Assembly (NCBI GenBank): GCA_030431255.1
Contig: JAUIJL010000008.1
Span: forward strand, 1 to 64,000
Source: Thermoanaerobaculia bacterium
GTDB lineage: Bacteria; Acidobacteriota; Thermoanaerobaculia; Multivoradales; J023
Reading direction: 5' to 3'
Length of the DNA stretch: 64,000 nucleotides
In this document: positions 1-8,926 of the stretch, piece after piece
How the letters are laid out: the number at the start of each line of letters is the position of its first letter
Position numbering within the stretch: the first letter of the stretch is position 1
The notes under the pieces: generated by a model
Database searches by the model: none
What the model was told of the DNA's origin: nothing
The model's input: the letters and a program-made list of their open reading frames with translations, nothing else
Translations under genes and position numbers: made by a program

Positions 1-1358
1 TTGGTGGTGTTGCCCTGAGCGTCATATTCGAAGCCGGCGGTGATGCGCTCGCTGGTGCCGTCCATGCCGACGAGGGTAATTCGGGTCAGGTAACCCGGAT
101 GGCTCGGATCATCGTAGAGATAGGTCAGTGTGGTGCCGTCGGGGCGGTCGATGCGCGTGAGGTCGTCGCCGGTCCAGGTATAGGTCCAGGTCCGGGCGAT
201 GATGCCGTCGACACCGACTTCGGTGATGGTGCGGATCGTGCCGCCGAGGTAGGTGAAGTCTTCGCGTCGACCGTCGGGCATGGATACGGATTGGAGATCG
301 GGGCCGGAGTAGGTGGCGGTTTTGGCGTTGCCGTGGCGGTCCGTGGTGGAGCGCCAACGGCCGGTGGAGCTGAAAAGGGTTACCGTGCCATCCAGATCCG
401 AAAGGGTCCAGCCTGAGGCAGTCTTCTCAAGGGATCGGTACTCCGAGGCTGGGTCGACCTGATCGTAGAGGTCGTCCGAATTGGTGTCGGTGTAGGTGCG
501 GTAGACCGCCCGCTCGGTGATCAGATGCACAATATCCGGATTCGCATCCTGAATAATGCGTTGGCCGTAGGAGTGAGACCAATATCTGCCGTGATCCCAG
601 ACATCGCTTCCCGGCTGATTCGGTCGTCCGATGCCGCCGGCTTTGTAAAACCACACCGTGCCCGGACCGGTGGCCGCACCGCCCGAGCTGGCACCACCGC
701 CGAACGGCGGTGCCGCACCGCTGCCCGGACCGGCGCCCGTGGACTCGCAGCTGCAATCGTCACAATCGTTCTTTTCCGGCGGAGGCGGGCAGACCGCGCG
801 GGAGATCGTGGGCGCGGTGAGGTCGACGGTGGTGTGGACCACTTTTTCGCAATCGGAGATATCGTCGCAGACAGTGATCCGCAGGTTATAAACGTTTCCA
901 CCACTGGAAACACCACATCTGAAATTGCGCTCAATCCAGGCCTCACCGCTATCGGTTTGGATGCGGGCCCCGGCGTTGCCACAAGCGCCGGCAAAGGCGC
1001 CGAGGGGATAGGTCCAGCGGAGCTTGACCGGGCTGTCGGCAAACCCGATGGAGGTGGTGTTGTTGTGATTTCCGCGGAAGTCCATAGGCATCACCGCTCG
1101 CACGGTGCATTCTTCTATGGCTGGGTCGCAGCCCGCGGGGCGGACGCGGTATTCCACGTCGTAGGTGATGGGTTGGTAACAGCGAAAGATGCCGTCGCAA
1201 TTGGCGGAGGCGTTGATGTCGCCGGAGATGTTGGTGAAGCCGAGGTCGAGGTTGCTTTGGCAGACTTGGGCTTGGGCTGTACCTATGGTGAAAAACAGCA
1301 GAAAGCAATTCCAGTAAGCAGTGGGCAGGAAAAGGCTAGGGACGAATCGGCTTCGCAT
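1..1358 (-). CDS. RHS/YD-repeat cell-surface protein, N-terminal part (cut by left edge)
   Basis: The minus-strand frame is open from an ATG at 1358 (a GTG lies directly before it) to the window edge, with no stop. The N-terminus is a signal peptide ending in TAQA|Q, followed by a Cys-rich domain of about 230 residues with paired Cys (CDGIFRC, CDDISDCE, CDDCSC). A Gly/Ala-rich linker comes next. Then the pattern GWTLSDLDGTVTLFSSTGRW, followed by repeated 'G....Y.YD' units (DGTTLTYLYDDPSHPGYLT, FEYDAQGNTT), is typical of RHS/YD-repeat proteins just before their shell-forming repeats. Such proteins are secreted, very large, and often carry a toxin at the C-terminus. That end lies outside the window, so no toxin claim is possible. 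Family call confident from the repeats; function unknown. Confidence 0.8.
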   Translation of the reverse strand, partial: MRSRFVPSLFLPTAYWNCFLLFFTIGTAQAQVCQSNLDLGFTNISGDINASANCDGIFRCYQPITYDVEYRVRPAGCDPAIEECTVRAVMPMDFRGNHNNTTSIGFADSPVKLRWTYPLGAFAGACGNAGARIQTDSGEAWIERNFRCGVSSGGNVYNLRITVCDDISDCEKVVHTTVDLTAPTISRAVCPPPPEKNDCDDCSCESTGAGPGSGAAPPFGGGASSGGAATGPGTVWFYKAGGIGRPNQPGSDVWDHGRYWSHSYGQRIIQDANPDIVHLITERAVYRTYTDTNSDDLYDQVDPASEYRSLEKTASGWTLSDLDGTVTLFSSTGRWRSTTDRHGNAKTATYSGPDLQSVSMPDGRREDFTYLGGTIRTITEVGVDGIIARTWTYTWTGDDLTRIDRPDGTTLTYLYDDPSHPGYLTRITLVGMDGTSERITAGFEYDAQGNTT

Positions 1359-1567
1359 CACGATCTCTTAAAAAAAGAATTATTCTCGGAGAGGAGAATT
1401 ATCCTGAGTTGCGCTTTACATGACGAAATCTGAAGAAGATTGTATCAGTCACTCGTGTTGGCGAGCTGCTGATGGCCTGGGCTGCTAAGCTACCCACACT
1501 GAATCACTGGTACAGCGAGCCCGTGGACGCGCCTGCGAAGCCGTCCGGCGGGGCGAGGAGGTGCGGA

Positions 1568-2542
1568 ATGGCCTGGAATGAAGAGCTCACCCGGCTCAAC
1601 GAGGTGCTGGCGGGGCTGTATTTCATGACCCGCGATTCCCTGCGGGTGGTGGACAATGCCGGGTTGCCCAAGGCGCATATCGCCTTTCAGGATAAGGCCA
1701 TCGACAATTGGCATCAGATCTTGTTGGAGGCGGACCGTCGCGGCAAGGTCGCCGATGTGATCGACGCGGCGCTCCAGGATTATCCGGACGATCCGTTTCT
1801 GCTCCAGGCCAAGGAAGGGCGCTTGGCCACGGTCCGAGGGCCGGATTTGGATCAAGATCTGGATTGGCAGAGCGATGAGCCCGCGGCGAGCTTGGAGAAG
1901 ATCATGGGTCGGCAAAGCACGCTGTTGCCGATCAGTTTTTTGACGCGGGGCATGGAGCGAGCGCGGTCGGTGGCTCGGATTCGATTGGAAAAAGGTTTCG
2001 GATCGGGCTTTGTGACCCAAAACAATCTTTTGGTCACCAATCACCACGTGATTGCCGACGTCACGGCGGCCCGATCGGCGGTGGTGCAAATGAACGTCCA
2101 GAAGTCACCGGAAGGGTTGGATTTGCAGCCCGTGGAATTCCGCCTGGATCCGGACGCGGGATTTGCCACCTCCAAAGCCGACGATTGGACGGTTTGCCGG
2201 GTGGACGGAGACGCCAACGCCGATTGGGGGTGGATCGCCCTCGAAGCGGCGCCGATCGAGGTCAATGGCCGGGTCATCATCATTCAGCACCCCGCCGGCG
2301 GTCCGAAGCAAATCGCCTTCTACCACAACCTCGTGACCTATGTGGACGAGCGGGTGGTCCAATATTTGACCGACACCCTGCCCGGCTCCTCGGGCTCGCC
2401 GGTATTCGACGATCAATGGCGATTGGTAGCCCTGCACCACAGCGGGGGTCACATCCGTGAGCCCGGCACCAAGAAAATCGTCTTCCGCAACGAAGGCATT
2501 CGAATCGAAAAAGTGATCGCCGGGGTCGCTGGAATGGGATGA
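1568..2542 (+). CDS. EAD1-like domain fused to trypsin-like serine protease
   Basis: This 324-aa protein starts at the ATG preceded by a strong AGGAGG; a longer frame from 1472 lacks a ribosome site. Residues ~5-80 match the effector-associated domain EAD1 pattern (L..LY....S.RVV..AGL..., AIDNW..IL.EADR, VADVI..A...YP). Residues ~125-324 are a trypsin/V8-like peptidase: catalytic His in TNHHVIAD (about H160), Asp in the ADDWTV segment (about D205/206), Ser in GSSGSPVFD (about S277). There is no signal peptide, so the protease should be cytosolic. EADs are known adaptor modules that couple effectors (proteases, caspase-like, TIR) to partners by like-like contacts. The next gene, 4 bp downstream, carries the same N-terminal module. 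Likely a proteolytic effector; target unknown. Confidence 0.85.
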   Translation: MAWNEELTRLNEVLAGLYFMTRDSLRVVDNAGLPKAHIAFQDKAIDNWHQILLEADRRGKVADVIDAALQDYPDDPFLLQAKEGRLATVRGPDLDQDLDWQSDEPAASLEKIMGRQSTLLPISFLTRGMERARSVARIRLEKGFGSGFVTQNNLLVTNHHVIADVTAARSAVVQMNVQKSPEGLDLQPVEFRLDPDAGFATSKADDWTVCRVDGDANADWGWIALEAAPIEVNGRVIIIQHPAGGPKQIAFYHNLVTYVDERVVQYLTDTLPGSSGSPVFDDQWRLVALHHSGGHIREPGTKKIVFRNEGIRIEKVIAGVAGMG

Positions 2543-2546
2543 GCCG

Positions 2547-3902
2547 ATGAGCCGAATGCAAGCATTGGGACCCTTGGTCGATGTATTGGTGGATCTCTAC
2601 CCGACCGAGGAAGGTAGTCGGCGGGTGGTGGCCGAAGCCGGTCTGCACCACGGCCCGATTCCATTTCAAGACGCCGCCATCGACAATTGGTTCGCGATTC
2701 TCGAAGAGGCGGATCGTCACGACGCGGTCGCAGCGGTGGTGGCGGTGGCCCAGGAGGAGTATCCCGAGTCGGCGGAGCAGCTCGCCACGGCTCTGGAAGC
2801 CTACGAGCAGGCCGAGCCTGCTCCGGAGGACCTGACGGCGGCGGGGCCGTATCGCCTTAATCTGACGATGTTGATGGTGATGACCGGGGTCCTGCCCGTT
2901 TGGTTCTACCTTCACATCTACCCCCTGGTGCAACGGAGCCTGGCGGTGGGAGCCCTGGGCGCCGGTTTGGCCGCGGGTTTGGTGGCGGCCTGGAAGCTGG
3001 CGAGCACCTTCATGGGCAAGAAGCTGAGCCAAGCCGGCAAGTCCCGCTTCGACCAGCTGATGCGGAGCTCGGCCACCTCCCGGCTGTTGGGTATGTTGAC
3101 CCTTGCGACCCTGGCGCTCGCCCTGAGCACCACGTCCGTCTATCTGGTGCATGACCCCAAGCGTTCGGACGAGCTGGTGGTCACTCTGCACAAGACGGGT
3201 CCGGAGACGACCGACGGAACCGCCGCCGGCTCGGACAAGACTCTTGACTCCAAGACCCCCTTCGAGCCCAGGCCCAAGCTGCGCACGACCCCGACCCTTC
3301 CCTTGGACGGAGGGCCGATCTTCTTGCGGCCGCCCGGTGAGACCCTGGAGCTGTCGGTGGAAGGGTCGGCGGTTCTCGAGGTCGAGCCGGCGCGACAGCG
3401 GTTGTGGCCCTGGAAACGTCTCGAAATCAGACATATTCGGCCGCGCAAGCTCAGCGCGTTTCGTCTGGCGATGGGCCATCAGGTGATCGGCCGTTTGGCG
3501 GCGCTCGGGGATCCGGTGTTCAAGGTGTTCTCGCTCGAGGTCCTGTGGGATGGCGAGCCGGCGGGTCGGCTCGACGACGTTCGCCAAGGATTGATCTATT
3601 TCGGTGCCGATCGATCGACCATTGACGCCTTGCTCGAAGGGGAATCCACGGAGCAGAGAGAAAAGAGCCTCGGTAAATGCGTTGGCGGCAGTTCCTTAGA
3701 AGAGCTCATGGAGTTTTGGGATTCCGACCCTCAGGTATTGAATGCGACCCGACCGGCCGGCGCCCGGAAGCTGGAGATTCGGCTCATTCCTCGGCCAGCG
3801 GAGGCAGAGGATTTGAACCCTCCGGCGGAGATGGTAAAATCTACGGTGGACGTTTCCGCGGAGGCATTCACCGAGCCTGGGCTTCACACCGTCTGCATGT
3901 AG
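2547..3902 (+). CDS. EAD1-like membrane protein with three TM segments and extracytoplasmic domain
   Basis: This 451-aa protein starts 4 bp after the protease gene. Residues ~8-75 repeat the EAD1-like module of the neighbour, with the shared motif FQDAAIDNWFAILEEADR and a closing EEYPES. Residues ~104-127, 131-149 and 180-200 are hydrophobic helices. An odd number of spans would place the ~250-residue C-terminal part outside the cytoplasm. That part is mostly beta-rich in appearance, contains a Pro/Thr-rich linker (~210-270), and matches no family I recognise. With EAD1 inside and a large domain outside, the protein looks like a transmembrane receptor or anchor for the EAD1 protease. This role is inference from architecture and operon position. 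Confidence 0.75.
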   Translation: MSRMQALGPLVDVLVDLYPTEEGSRRVVAEAGLHHGPIPFQDAAIDNWFAILEEADRHDAVAAVVAVAQEEYPESAEQLATALEAYEQAEPAPEDLTAAGPYRLNLTMLMVMTGVLPVWFYLHIYPLVQRSLAVGALGAGLAAGLVAAWKLASTFMGKKLSQAGKSRFDQLMRSSATSRLLGMLTLATLALALSTTSVYLVHDPKRSDELVVTLHKTGPETTDGTAAGSDKTLDSKTPFEPRPKLRTTPTLPLDGGPIFLRPPGETLELSVEGSAVLEVEPARQRLWPWKRLEIRHIRPRKLSAFRLAMGHQVIGRLAALGDPVFKVFSLEVLWDGEPAGRLDDVRQGLIYFGADRSTIDALLEGESTEQREKSLGKCVGGSSLEELMEFWDSDPQVLNATRPAGARKLEIRLIPRPAEAEDLNPPAEMVKSTVDVSAEAFTEPGLHTVCM

Positions 3903-3914
3903 GAGCGACCATCA

Positions 3915-4847
3915 ATGAGCCGTAAACCGCCGAGTCCCAGCGTCTGGAGCCGATGGCCGGCGCGTGGCGTCGGCCCATGCGCATGGGCCTGTGTGCTGGG
4001 CACGATGCTCGCCTTCCCCTTCCCCTTCCCCTTCCCCTTCTCCGTGTCGGCCGCGACGCTGCCGGAGGTGGAGGTGTCGTTCGTTCACGAAGCGCCGGAA
4101 TTCGTTTTTCCCATGGGCGAGATTGAAGCCTTGGCTCGGGAGGAAACGATCCGCCGTCTGGGCAAAGCCTTCGGCTTTTTGCGGTGGCTGCCGAGTGGGC
4201 AGGCGGCTGCTCCAGACGCCGAATGGATCGTCAAGCTACGCCAGGAACAAGCGGGACCGGGTCTGATCATTTGGCTCGAGCACCACGCCAGGGTCGACGG
4301 CCGTGAGTTCGAGCTGCCCCAAAACCGTGAGCAAGAGGTTCTTTACGACCTCGGCAGCGTGATCCCTTCCCAGAGCCCGAGCCGGCTTCGGGATCGGGTG
4401 CGCAAGAAGATCGAAGAGCAGCTCCACGAGCAATTTCTCGACCTGGTGGAGGTCCAGCTCCTCCGTTCGATCGAGCTGGCCGATGACGTCCGGGCCGAAA
4501 ACCCTGAGCACGGCGTGGTGGTGCCCCTGCGGCTGAGCGATCTCAAGGCCACCCGCGAATCCCTGATCGGGGTGCGGCTGAAGATCAACGACCTGCACTA
4601 CGGCATGTTTGTGATCAAGGCCGCCGGTGACGTGTTGGAGGGTGATTTGGCGGGCTGCGTCCGTGGCCAGATCCAGCACTTCGAGGTGCCGCCGATCGAT
4701 CTTCAGCCGCCGACCTGGTGGCACGAAAGCCTGCCGGAAGTGATGTCCAAAGCTCAGACCAAAGAGGTCTACATGCACGAATACGATCTCGATATCGGTG
4801 CCGGCGCTTCTACCTCGGACGGCATCGTCACGGATCCGGGCGATTGA
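3915..4847 (+). CDS. Exported protein of unknown function in EAD1 operon
   Basis: This is a 310-aa protein with AGGAG about 10 bp before the ATG and a 12-bp gap from the membrane-EAD1 gene. Residues ~18-47 form a signal peptide whose core contains an unusual PFPFPFPFS run, encoded by a TTCCCC hexamer repeat. Cleavage is likely near SVSA|ATLP. The mature protein is charged and helical in the middle (RVRKKIEEQLHEQFLDLVE) and ends in an acidic, Gly/Ser-rich tail. I recognise no family. Its place between the membrane-EAD1 gene and a periplasmic TPR protein suggests it works with their outer domains. Confidence 0.65.
   Translation: MSRKPPSPSVWSRWPARGVGPCAWACVLGTMLAFPFPFPFPFSVSAATLPEVEVSFVHEAPEFVFPMGEIEALAREETIRRLGKAFGFLRWLPSGQAAAPDAEWIVKLRQEQAGPGLIIWLEHHARVDGREFELPQNREQEVLYDLGSVIPSQSPSRLRDRVRKKIEEQLHEQFLDLVEVQLLRSIELADDVRAENPEHGVVVPLRLSDLKATRESLIGVRLKINDLHYGMFVIKAAGDVLEGDLAGCVRGQIQHFEVPPIDLQPPTWWHESLPEVMSKAQTKEVYMHEYDLDIGAGASTSDGIVTDPGD
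4014..4043 (+). repeat. TTCCCC hexanucleotide microsatellite inside a signal peptide
   Basis: Four perfect TTCCCC units (4014-4037) and one variant (TTCTCC) lie in the coding sequence of the exported protein and encode alternating Phe-Pro in the hydrophobic core of its signal peptide. A change of one unit keeps frame but alters the length of the core by two residues. Confidence 0.8.
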
Positions 4848-4858
4848 GCGGGTCCGAC

Positions 4859-7081
4859 ATGATGCGATTCACAAGAAGCGGCTCTCAGCCGGTGGCGATC
4901 CATTGGGCGGCGATCCATTGGGCGGTGATCCGATGGACGGCTTGGGTTTCCATCGTGTTGACTTGGGTCCTCTGCTCGATGCCGTCCGCGAGCCTGGGAC
5001 AGGACGAGGACGTATACGCCAAGCAAGGGCGGGCTGCCCTGGCCGGGGGCGATTACGAGCGAGCGTTGGAGAGCTTCCGTGCCGGCTCGGAGACGGCTCA
5101 GGATCCGGATCAGCAAACCAAATACCTCTTTTATCAAGCGGTCACCCTGCAGAAACAAGGCAATCTCGAAGCGTCGGTCGGCCTCTACAAAGAGTATTTG
5201 CGGCGAAAGCCGGGCTCCGGTGCGGCCCTCAACAATCTGGCGCAGGTCTATGCCGAGATGGGAAGCCCTGAGCCGGCTGAGAAGCTTTTCCGACGAGCGA
5301 TCGCCCTCAACGACTCCCGCAACGCCTTCTATCGGCAGAATTACGCCGAGTTCCTCGATGCCCAAGGACGTTGGAAAGATTCCACCGCCACTTGGACCCG
5401 GCTGATCGACGGCAATCCGCGGGCGGAATCACCCCATCGGGCGATGATGGATCGCTATTTGGCGTCGGCGCCGGCGGATCGTCCCTGGAGATCGCTCCAG
5501 GGGCGGGAGCAACATCGACGCCAGAGCCGTGGCGAGGAGATGGTCGGTTATTTGTGGGGCCGTTGGGAAGACGGACAACCCGTCCGGGCGGTCTCGGGAG
5601 CGTTGGACGCCCTGGCCGATGCCGATAGCTGGCCGCCGGATTTGCGTCGCGAGCTGTTGACGGTGGTGGCGGTGGGTTTGGCCGCCCAGCGCTACGACGC
5701 CCGCAAATTTCTCGCCTCGGAAACCGCCAAACGACTGTCGACTTTGACCGGCGCCCCCAGGATCGAGCAAGGGGTGAACGAGCTGCTCCAGCTGCACGAC
5801 CCGGACAACCCGAAGCTGGATCCCTTCGAATACCGCTGGTGGAAATCGGGCGACTTGGAAGAGGACCCACCCCGGGGCGTGTGGCCCGCGGACGGATTTC
5901 TACGGTTGATCCGCTCCCTCGGTCGCGGCTACCAACAGGACGAAAATTCCGACTTGGCCGCCTCCTACTTCCGATTGGCGGCGGATTTTCGCGGGGACGA
6001 CGTCGACCCGGAAGCCATCAGCGATTTGGTGACGCTCTACGCCGGTGAGAATCGTTTGGAGCAGGTGGGTGAGATCGCCCAGGAATACGAGCAGCGGTTG
6101 TTCGGTGGCAAGGTGCAGGCCTATCGAGGCTCCAAGACCGAGAAGATTTTCGACTACCACCGGACCCTCGGCGGTATCTATTCCATCACCGGAGATTGGG
6201 GCGACGAAAACACGGTGACGTCGGCGATTTTCCAGCTCGACCGCGCTCTTGATATGTATCGACGTCTGGAGGACGAGGCCCCGGCGACGGCGCAGCAAAA
6301 GGCCCAATACACGCCCGAGCTCAACAGCCTCTTGGCCAAGGGATACGAATCCACGGACCGGATCGAAAAAAGCTATGAGGTGCGCATTGCCGCGGCGGAA
6401 ACCTATCAGCGGAACGGCGACACGGAGGCGGCCAAGGAAATCCTGCGACCGATCGCTACCAAACCTCCACCGTCCACGGCCGACGACCGAATCAAGACCC
6501 GCTACTCCGAGGTGTTGACCCAGGTGGAGCCCCAGGATCTGCAGCTCGATTGGAAGAAGACCCCGTCCCTGGATCTCTCCAATTCCCGGGAAAAGCTGCG
6601 CCGCGACTCATCCAGCGGCGTCCGTCCATTCAATCGAGGGTTGCGGTATTCGGAGACCGATGCCGAGCGGGCGGCCAAGCAATTCAACCTTGCCCTGGAA
6701 AAGGATCCGAAGCTGGACGAGGCGTACGAAGCCCTCACCCGGTTGTATTTGGAGCAGAAGGACTACGACAAGGCCCTGGAAACGGCCGAGAAATGGGTAG
6801 TCGCCGAGCCCGAGCACGACCAAGCTCATCTCTACCGTTTCATGGCGGCGGAGTCGACCGGCGATTCGGATAAATCTGCTGAGGCTTTGGCTACCTACGG
6901 CCGAGTCGATCCCAAGGGCGCGGCGAAGATCCACCTGGAAAAAGCCGCGCTCGCCCTGCGCTCCGGCGACACCGACGCCGCGAAAGTGAGCCTGTATTAC
7001 AGCCAAAAGCTGGCGGGCGACGATCAAGAGCTGGCGGCCACTATGCAACGCATGGTGAAGCAGCTGGAGCGGCAGCGCTAG
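4859..7081 (+). CDS. Exported TPR-repeat protein, last gene of EAD1 operon
   Basis: Start placed at the first of two adjacent ATGs (4859/4862), 12 bp after the preceding stop; the frame extends further upstream but overlaps the previous gene. The 740-aa product has a long N-terminal hydrophobic segment ending near SASLG|QDED, with a small duplicated motif (IHWA) encoded by a 15-bp direct repeat. Residues ~50-190 and ~590-735 contain tetratricopeptide repeats (e.g. GAALNNLAQVYAEMG, DEAYEALTRLYLEQKDYDKA), with further degenerate repeats between. It probably sits in the periplasm as a protein-interaction scaffold. No catalytic motif is visible. Its role in the EAD1 operon is inferred from linkage. 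Confidence 0.75.
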   Translation: MMRFTRSGSQPVAIHWAAIHWAVIRWTAWVSIVLTWVLCSMPSASLGQDEDVYAKQGRAALAGGDYERALESFRAGSETAQDPDQQTKYLFYQAVTLQKQGNLEASVGLYKEYLRRKPGSGAALNNLAQVYAEMGSPEPAEKLFRRAIALNDSRNAFYRQNYAEFLDAQGRWKDSTATWTRLIDGNPRAESPHRAMMDRYLASAPADRPWRSLQGREQHRRQSRGEEMVGYLWGRWEDGQPVRAVSGALDALADADSWPPDLRRELLTVVAVGLAAQRYDARKFLASETAKRLSTLTGAPRIEQGVNELLQLHDPDNPKLDPFEYRWWKSGDLEEDPPRGVWPADGFLRLIRSLGRGYQQDENSDLAASYFRLAADFRGDDVDPEAISDLVTLYAGENRLEQVGEIAQEYEQRLFGGKVQAYRGSKTEKIFDYHRTLGGIYSITGDWGDENTVTSAIFQLDRALDMYRRLEDEAPATAQQKAQYTPELNSLLAKGYESTDRIEKSYEVRIAAAETYQRNGDTEAAKEILRPIATKPPPSTADDRIKTRYSEVLTQVEPQDLQLDWKKTPSLDLSNSREKLRRDSSSGVRPFNRGLRYSETDAERAAKQFNLALEKDPKLDEAYEALTRLYLEQKDYDKALETAEKWVVAEPEHDQAHLYRFMAAESTGDSDKSAEALATYGRVDPKGAAKIHLEKAALALRSGDTDAAKVSLYYSQKLAGDDQELAATMQRMVKQLERQR

Positions 7082-7104
7082 GTCTGAGTGCTGGGGGAAC
7101 GACG

Positions 7105-7135
7105 GCCTGGGGTAGCGCTTCGCGCAACCCCAGGC
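7105..7135. terminator. Strong palindromic hairpin between convergent genes
   Basis: GCCTGGGGT (7105-7113) is perfectly complementary to ACCCCAGGC (7127-7135), with an inner GCGC/GCGC stem and a TTC loop. It sits between the stops of the EAD1 operon and the alpha/beta hydrolase gene, so it could end transcription in both directions, although no T-run follows. A similar CCAGGGT...ACCCTGG structure occurs at 42291, suggesting a dispersed REP-like element. Confidence 0.55.
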
Positions 7136-7247
7136 TGATGAAAACAACCGCTTCGCGGTAGCAGATGATCGTCGGAAGCTACCCCAGCACGTCGGTTGGG
7201 CCGCCCTCGATGAGGACGGCCCACGGCTCGCAAACAGAAGATCCGAA

Positions 7248-8807
7248 TCAGAAGGCGATTTGCCAGGTCTCGGCGAATTCCAGATTGTCGATCAGGAAGT
7301 CTTTGCCGGCGCTGTTGTCGATGAATTGCAGATAGATGCGATCTACGTTGTCCACGGAGCCGAAGGCCGACACCGGGACTCGGAAGGTGCGCATATAACC
7401 TTGATCCTCGATGGTGGTGCAGCCGAATCCGTTGCCTTCCAGGCAGAAGGAGCGGGGCTCGGGGATGTCACCGTAGGCGTCGAGGTCCACGGACGTCAGG
7501 GATCCGTCGTCGCGCACCCACAGGCGGGCGAGCACCGGGCCGTCGCCGGTGAGCTGTCCGAGACGCAGGCTGAGCTGGAGGTAGGTGCTGAAATCCCGTT
7601 CGCCGGCCGGGATATCCCAGCGGATCCAGGCGTAGTCCGCCGCCGGACGCACCCGCAATGCTCGGGCCGTGTGGGGCGTGGTGCTCAAGGTGGCGGCGTC
7701 GACCGCGGACGCGATGTCCATTTGCGAGGTCGAGACGTTGCCGCCGAGGCTGTTCGGGCTCAGGTTCAGATCTTGGAAGTTGTCCACCACCCGGCGGGCG
7801 ACGCGGGTGCTGAATTGGGTGCTGACCCCACTGGTCCAATCCCCGGGTACCAGGTTGCCGCGGATGTAGCCGTTGTAGAACTGCCAATCGTTCAGCAGCC
7901 AAGCATGCAAGAAGGCGTTGACGTAGCCCTGGGCGGTGCTCGGTTGATTCGTCTGGAACATCTCGGGGTTGTCGGTGAATCCGCGGTGGCTACCGCTCAA
8001 GAACAGCTTCATGCCCTTGTCGAAATCCCACGAGCTGGGGGTGGAGTATTCGTTGTAACCGCCGAGGTCGTAGGCGTCGAAGACCTGGCCCGGCGGCACG
8101 TCGGGGTCGCCCGTGCCACCGAAGACCAGATACGCCGAGGTCTCATGGCCGTAGAGGGTCTCGGAGGTATGCCGAGTGGGTGCCATGGAGACCACGGCCC
8201 GGGTGGTGAAATCGGGGTGGCCGTTGAAGTTGTCGGCCAAATAGCGGGCGGTCTCCCCGCCACGGCTGTGGCCGACGATGGCCGTATTGTGGAAGTCCAC
8301 GGGCTGGGCGAGGGCGAAGTGGTTGAGGAAATTATTTTCGAAGCACTGGCTGGTCAGATAGTCCTCGGCTTCGTCGGCGGCGTTTTGGTGATCGGTGCTC
8401 GACGGATGACCGATTCCCCCGGGGGGCACGGCGATGACGTCGATGCTGACGCTCAACATGCCGTTGCGCGCCAAGTGATTCTGTAGATAGTCGTAATCCG
8501 AATGGGCAAAACCGTAGCCGTGCAGGATCACCACCATGGGCATGTCGGGAATCGAATCGTTCCAGCACGACTGCCCATCCGGGGTCCACTTCATGCGTCC
8601 CGCGGTGCCGCCGCAGGTCCAATTCCAGGTACACAGACCGGAATACTCCGTATGCAACGCGGGATCGCTGTTGGCGGCCTTCGAGCTCAGCAGGAGGTTG
8701 TCGTCCGGGGTGAACGGATTTTCCAAGCCGACGGCTGGAAGGGCGCAAAGCAACAACAGCAGGACAAAGATTCGTGAAGTCGGGTTCTTTGAGGCATTGC
8801 TAAACAT
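7248..8807 (-). CDS. Secreted alpha/beta hydrolase with C-terminal binding domain
   Basis: This 519-aa protein has AGGAG before its ATG. A signal peptide spans residues 1-27 (VLLLLLCALPAVG). The catalytic alpha/beta-hydrolase domain covers about 85-310: oxyanion HGYGFAHSD, nucleophile S181 in GHSRGG, acid in the GGTGDPDVPPG loop, and His in SGSHRGF. This set resembles polyester- or chlorophyllase-type serine esterases. Residues ~345-519 look like a beta-sandwich carrying binding or sorting functions. The substrate cannot be read from the sequence. Convergent to the EAD1 operon and separated from it by the 7105 hairpin. Confidence 0.8.
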   Translation of the reverse strand: MFSNASKNPTSRIFVLLLLLCALPAVGLENPFTPDDNLLLSSKAANSDPALHTEYSGLCTWNWTCGGTAGRMKWTPDGQSCWNDSIPDMPMVVILHGYGFAHSDYDYLQNHLARNGMLSVSIDVIAVPPGGIGHPSSTDHQNAADEAEDYLTSQCFENNFLNHFALAQPVDFHNTAIVGHSRGGETARYLADNFNGHPDFTTRAVVSMAPTRHTSETLYGHETSAYLVFGGTGDPDVPPGQVFDAYDLGGYNEYSTPSSWDFDKGMKLFLSGSHRGFTDNPEMFQTNQPSTAQGYVNAFLHAWLLNDWQFYNGYIRGNLVPGDWTSGVSTQFSTRVARRVVDNFQDLNLSPNSLGGNVSTSQMDIASAVDAATLSTTPHTARALRVRPAADYAWIRWDIPAGERDFSTYLQLSLRLGQLTGDGPVLARLWVRDDGSLTSVDLDAYGDIPEPRSFCLEGNGFGCTTIEDQGYMRTFRVPVSAFGSVDNVDRIYLQFIDNSAGKDFLIDNLEFAETWQIAF

Positions 8808-8926
8808 GGGGTTCTCCTAGGGGTGAATCGGACATAGTTGTGGGATGAACGAACCATGGATTCCGATTTCTCACCCGAAGGAGATAAATTTCTTCTGGTC
8901 TTCCGCCGCGCGCTGCCTCCGCCGGC

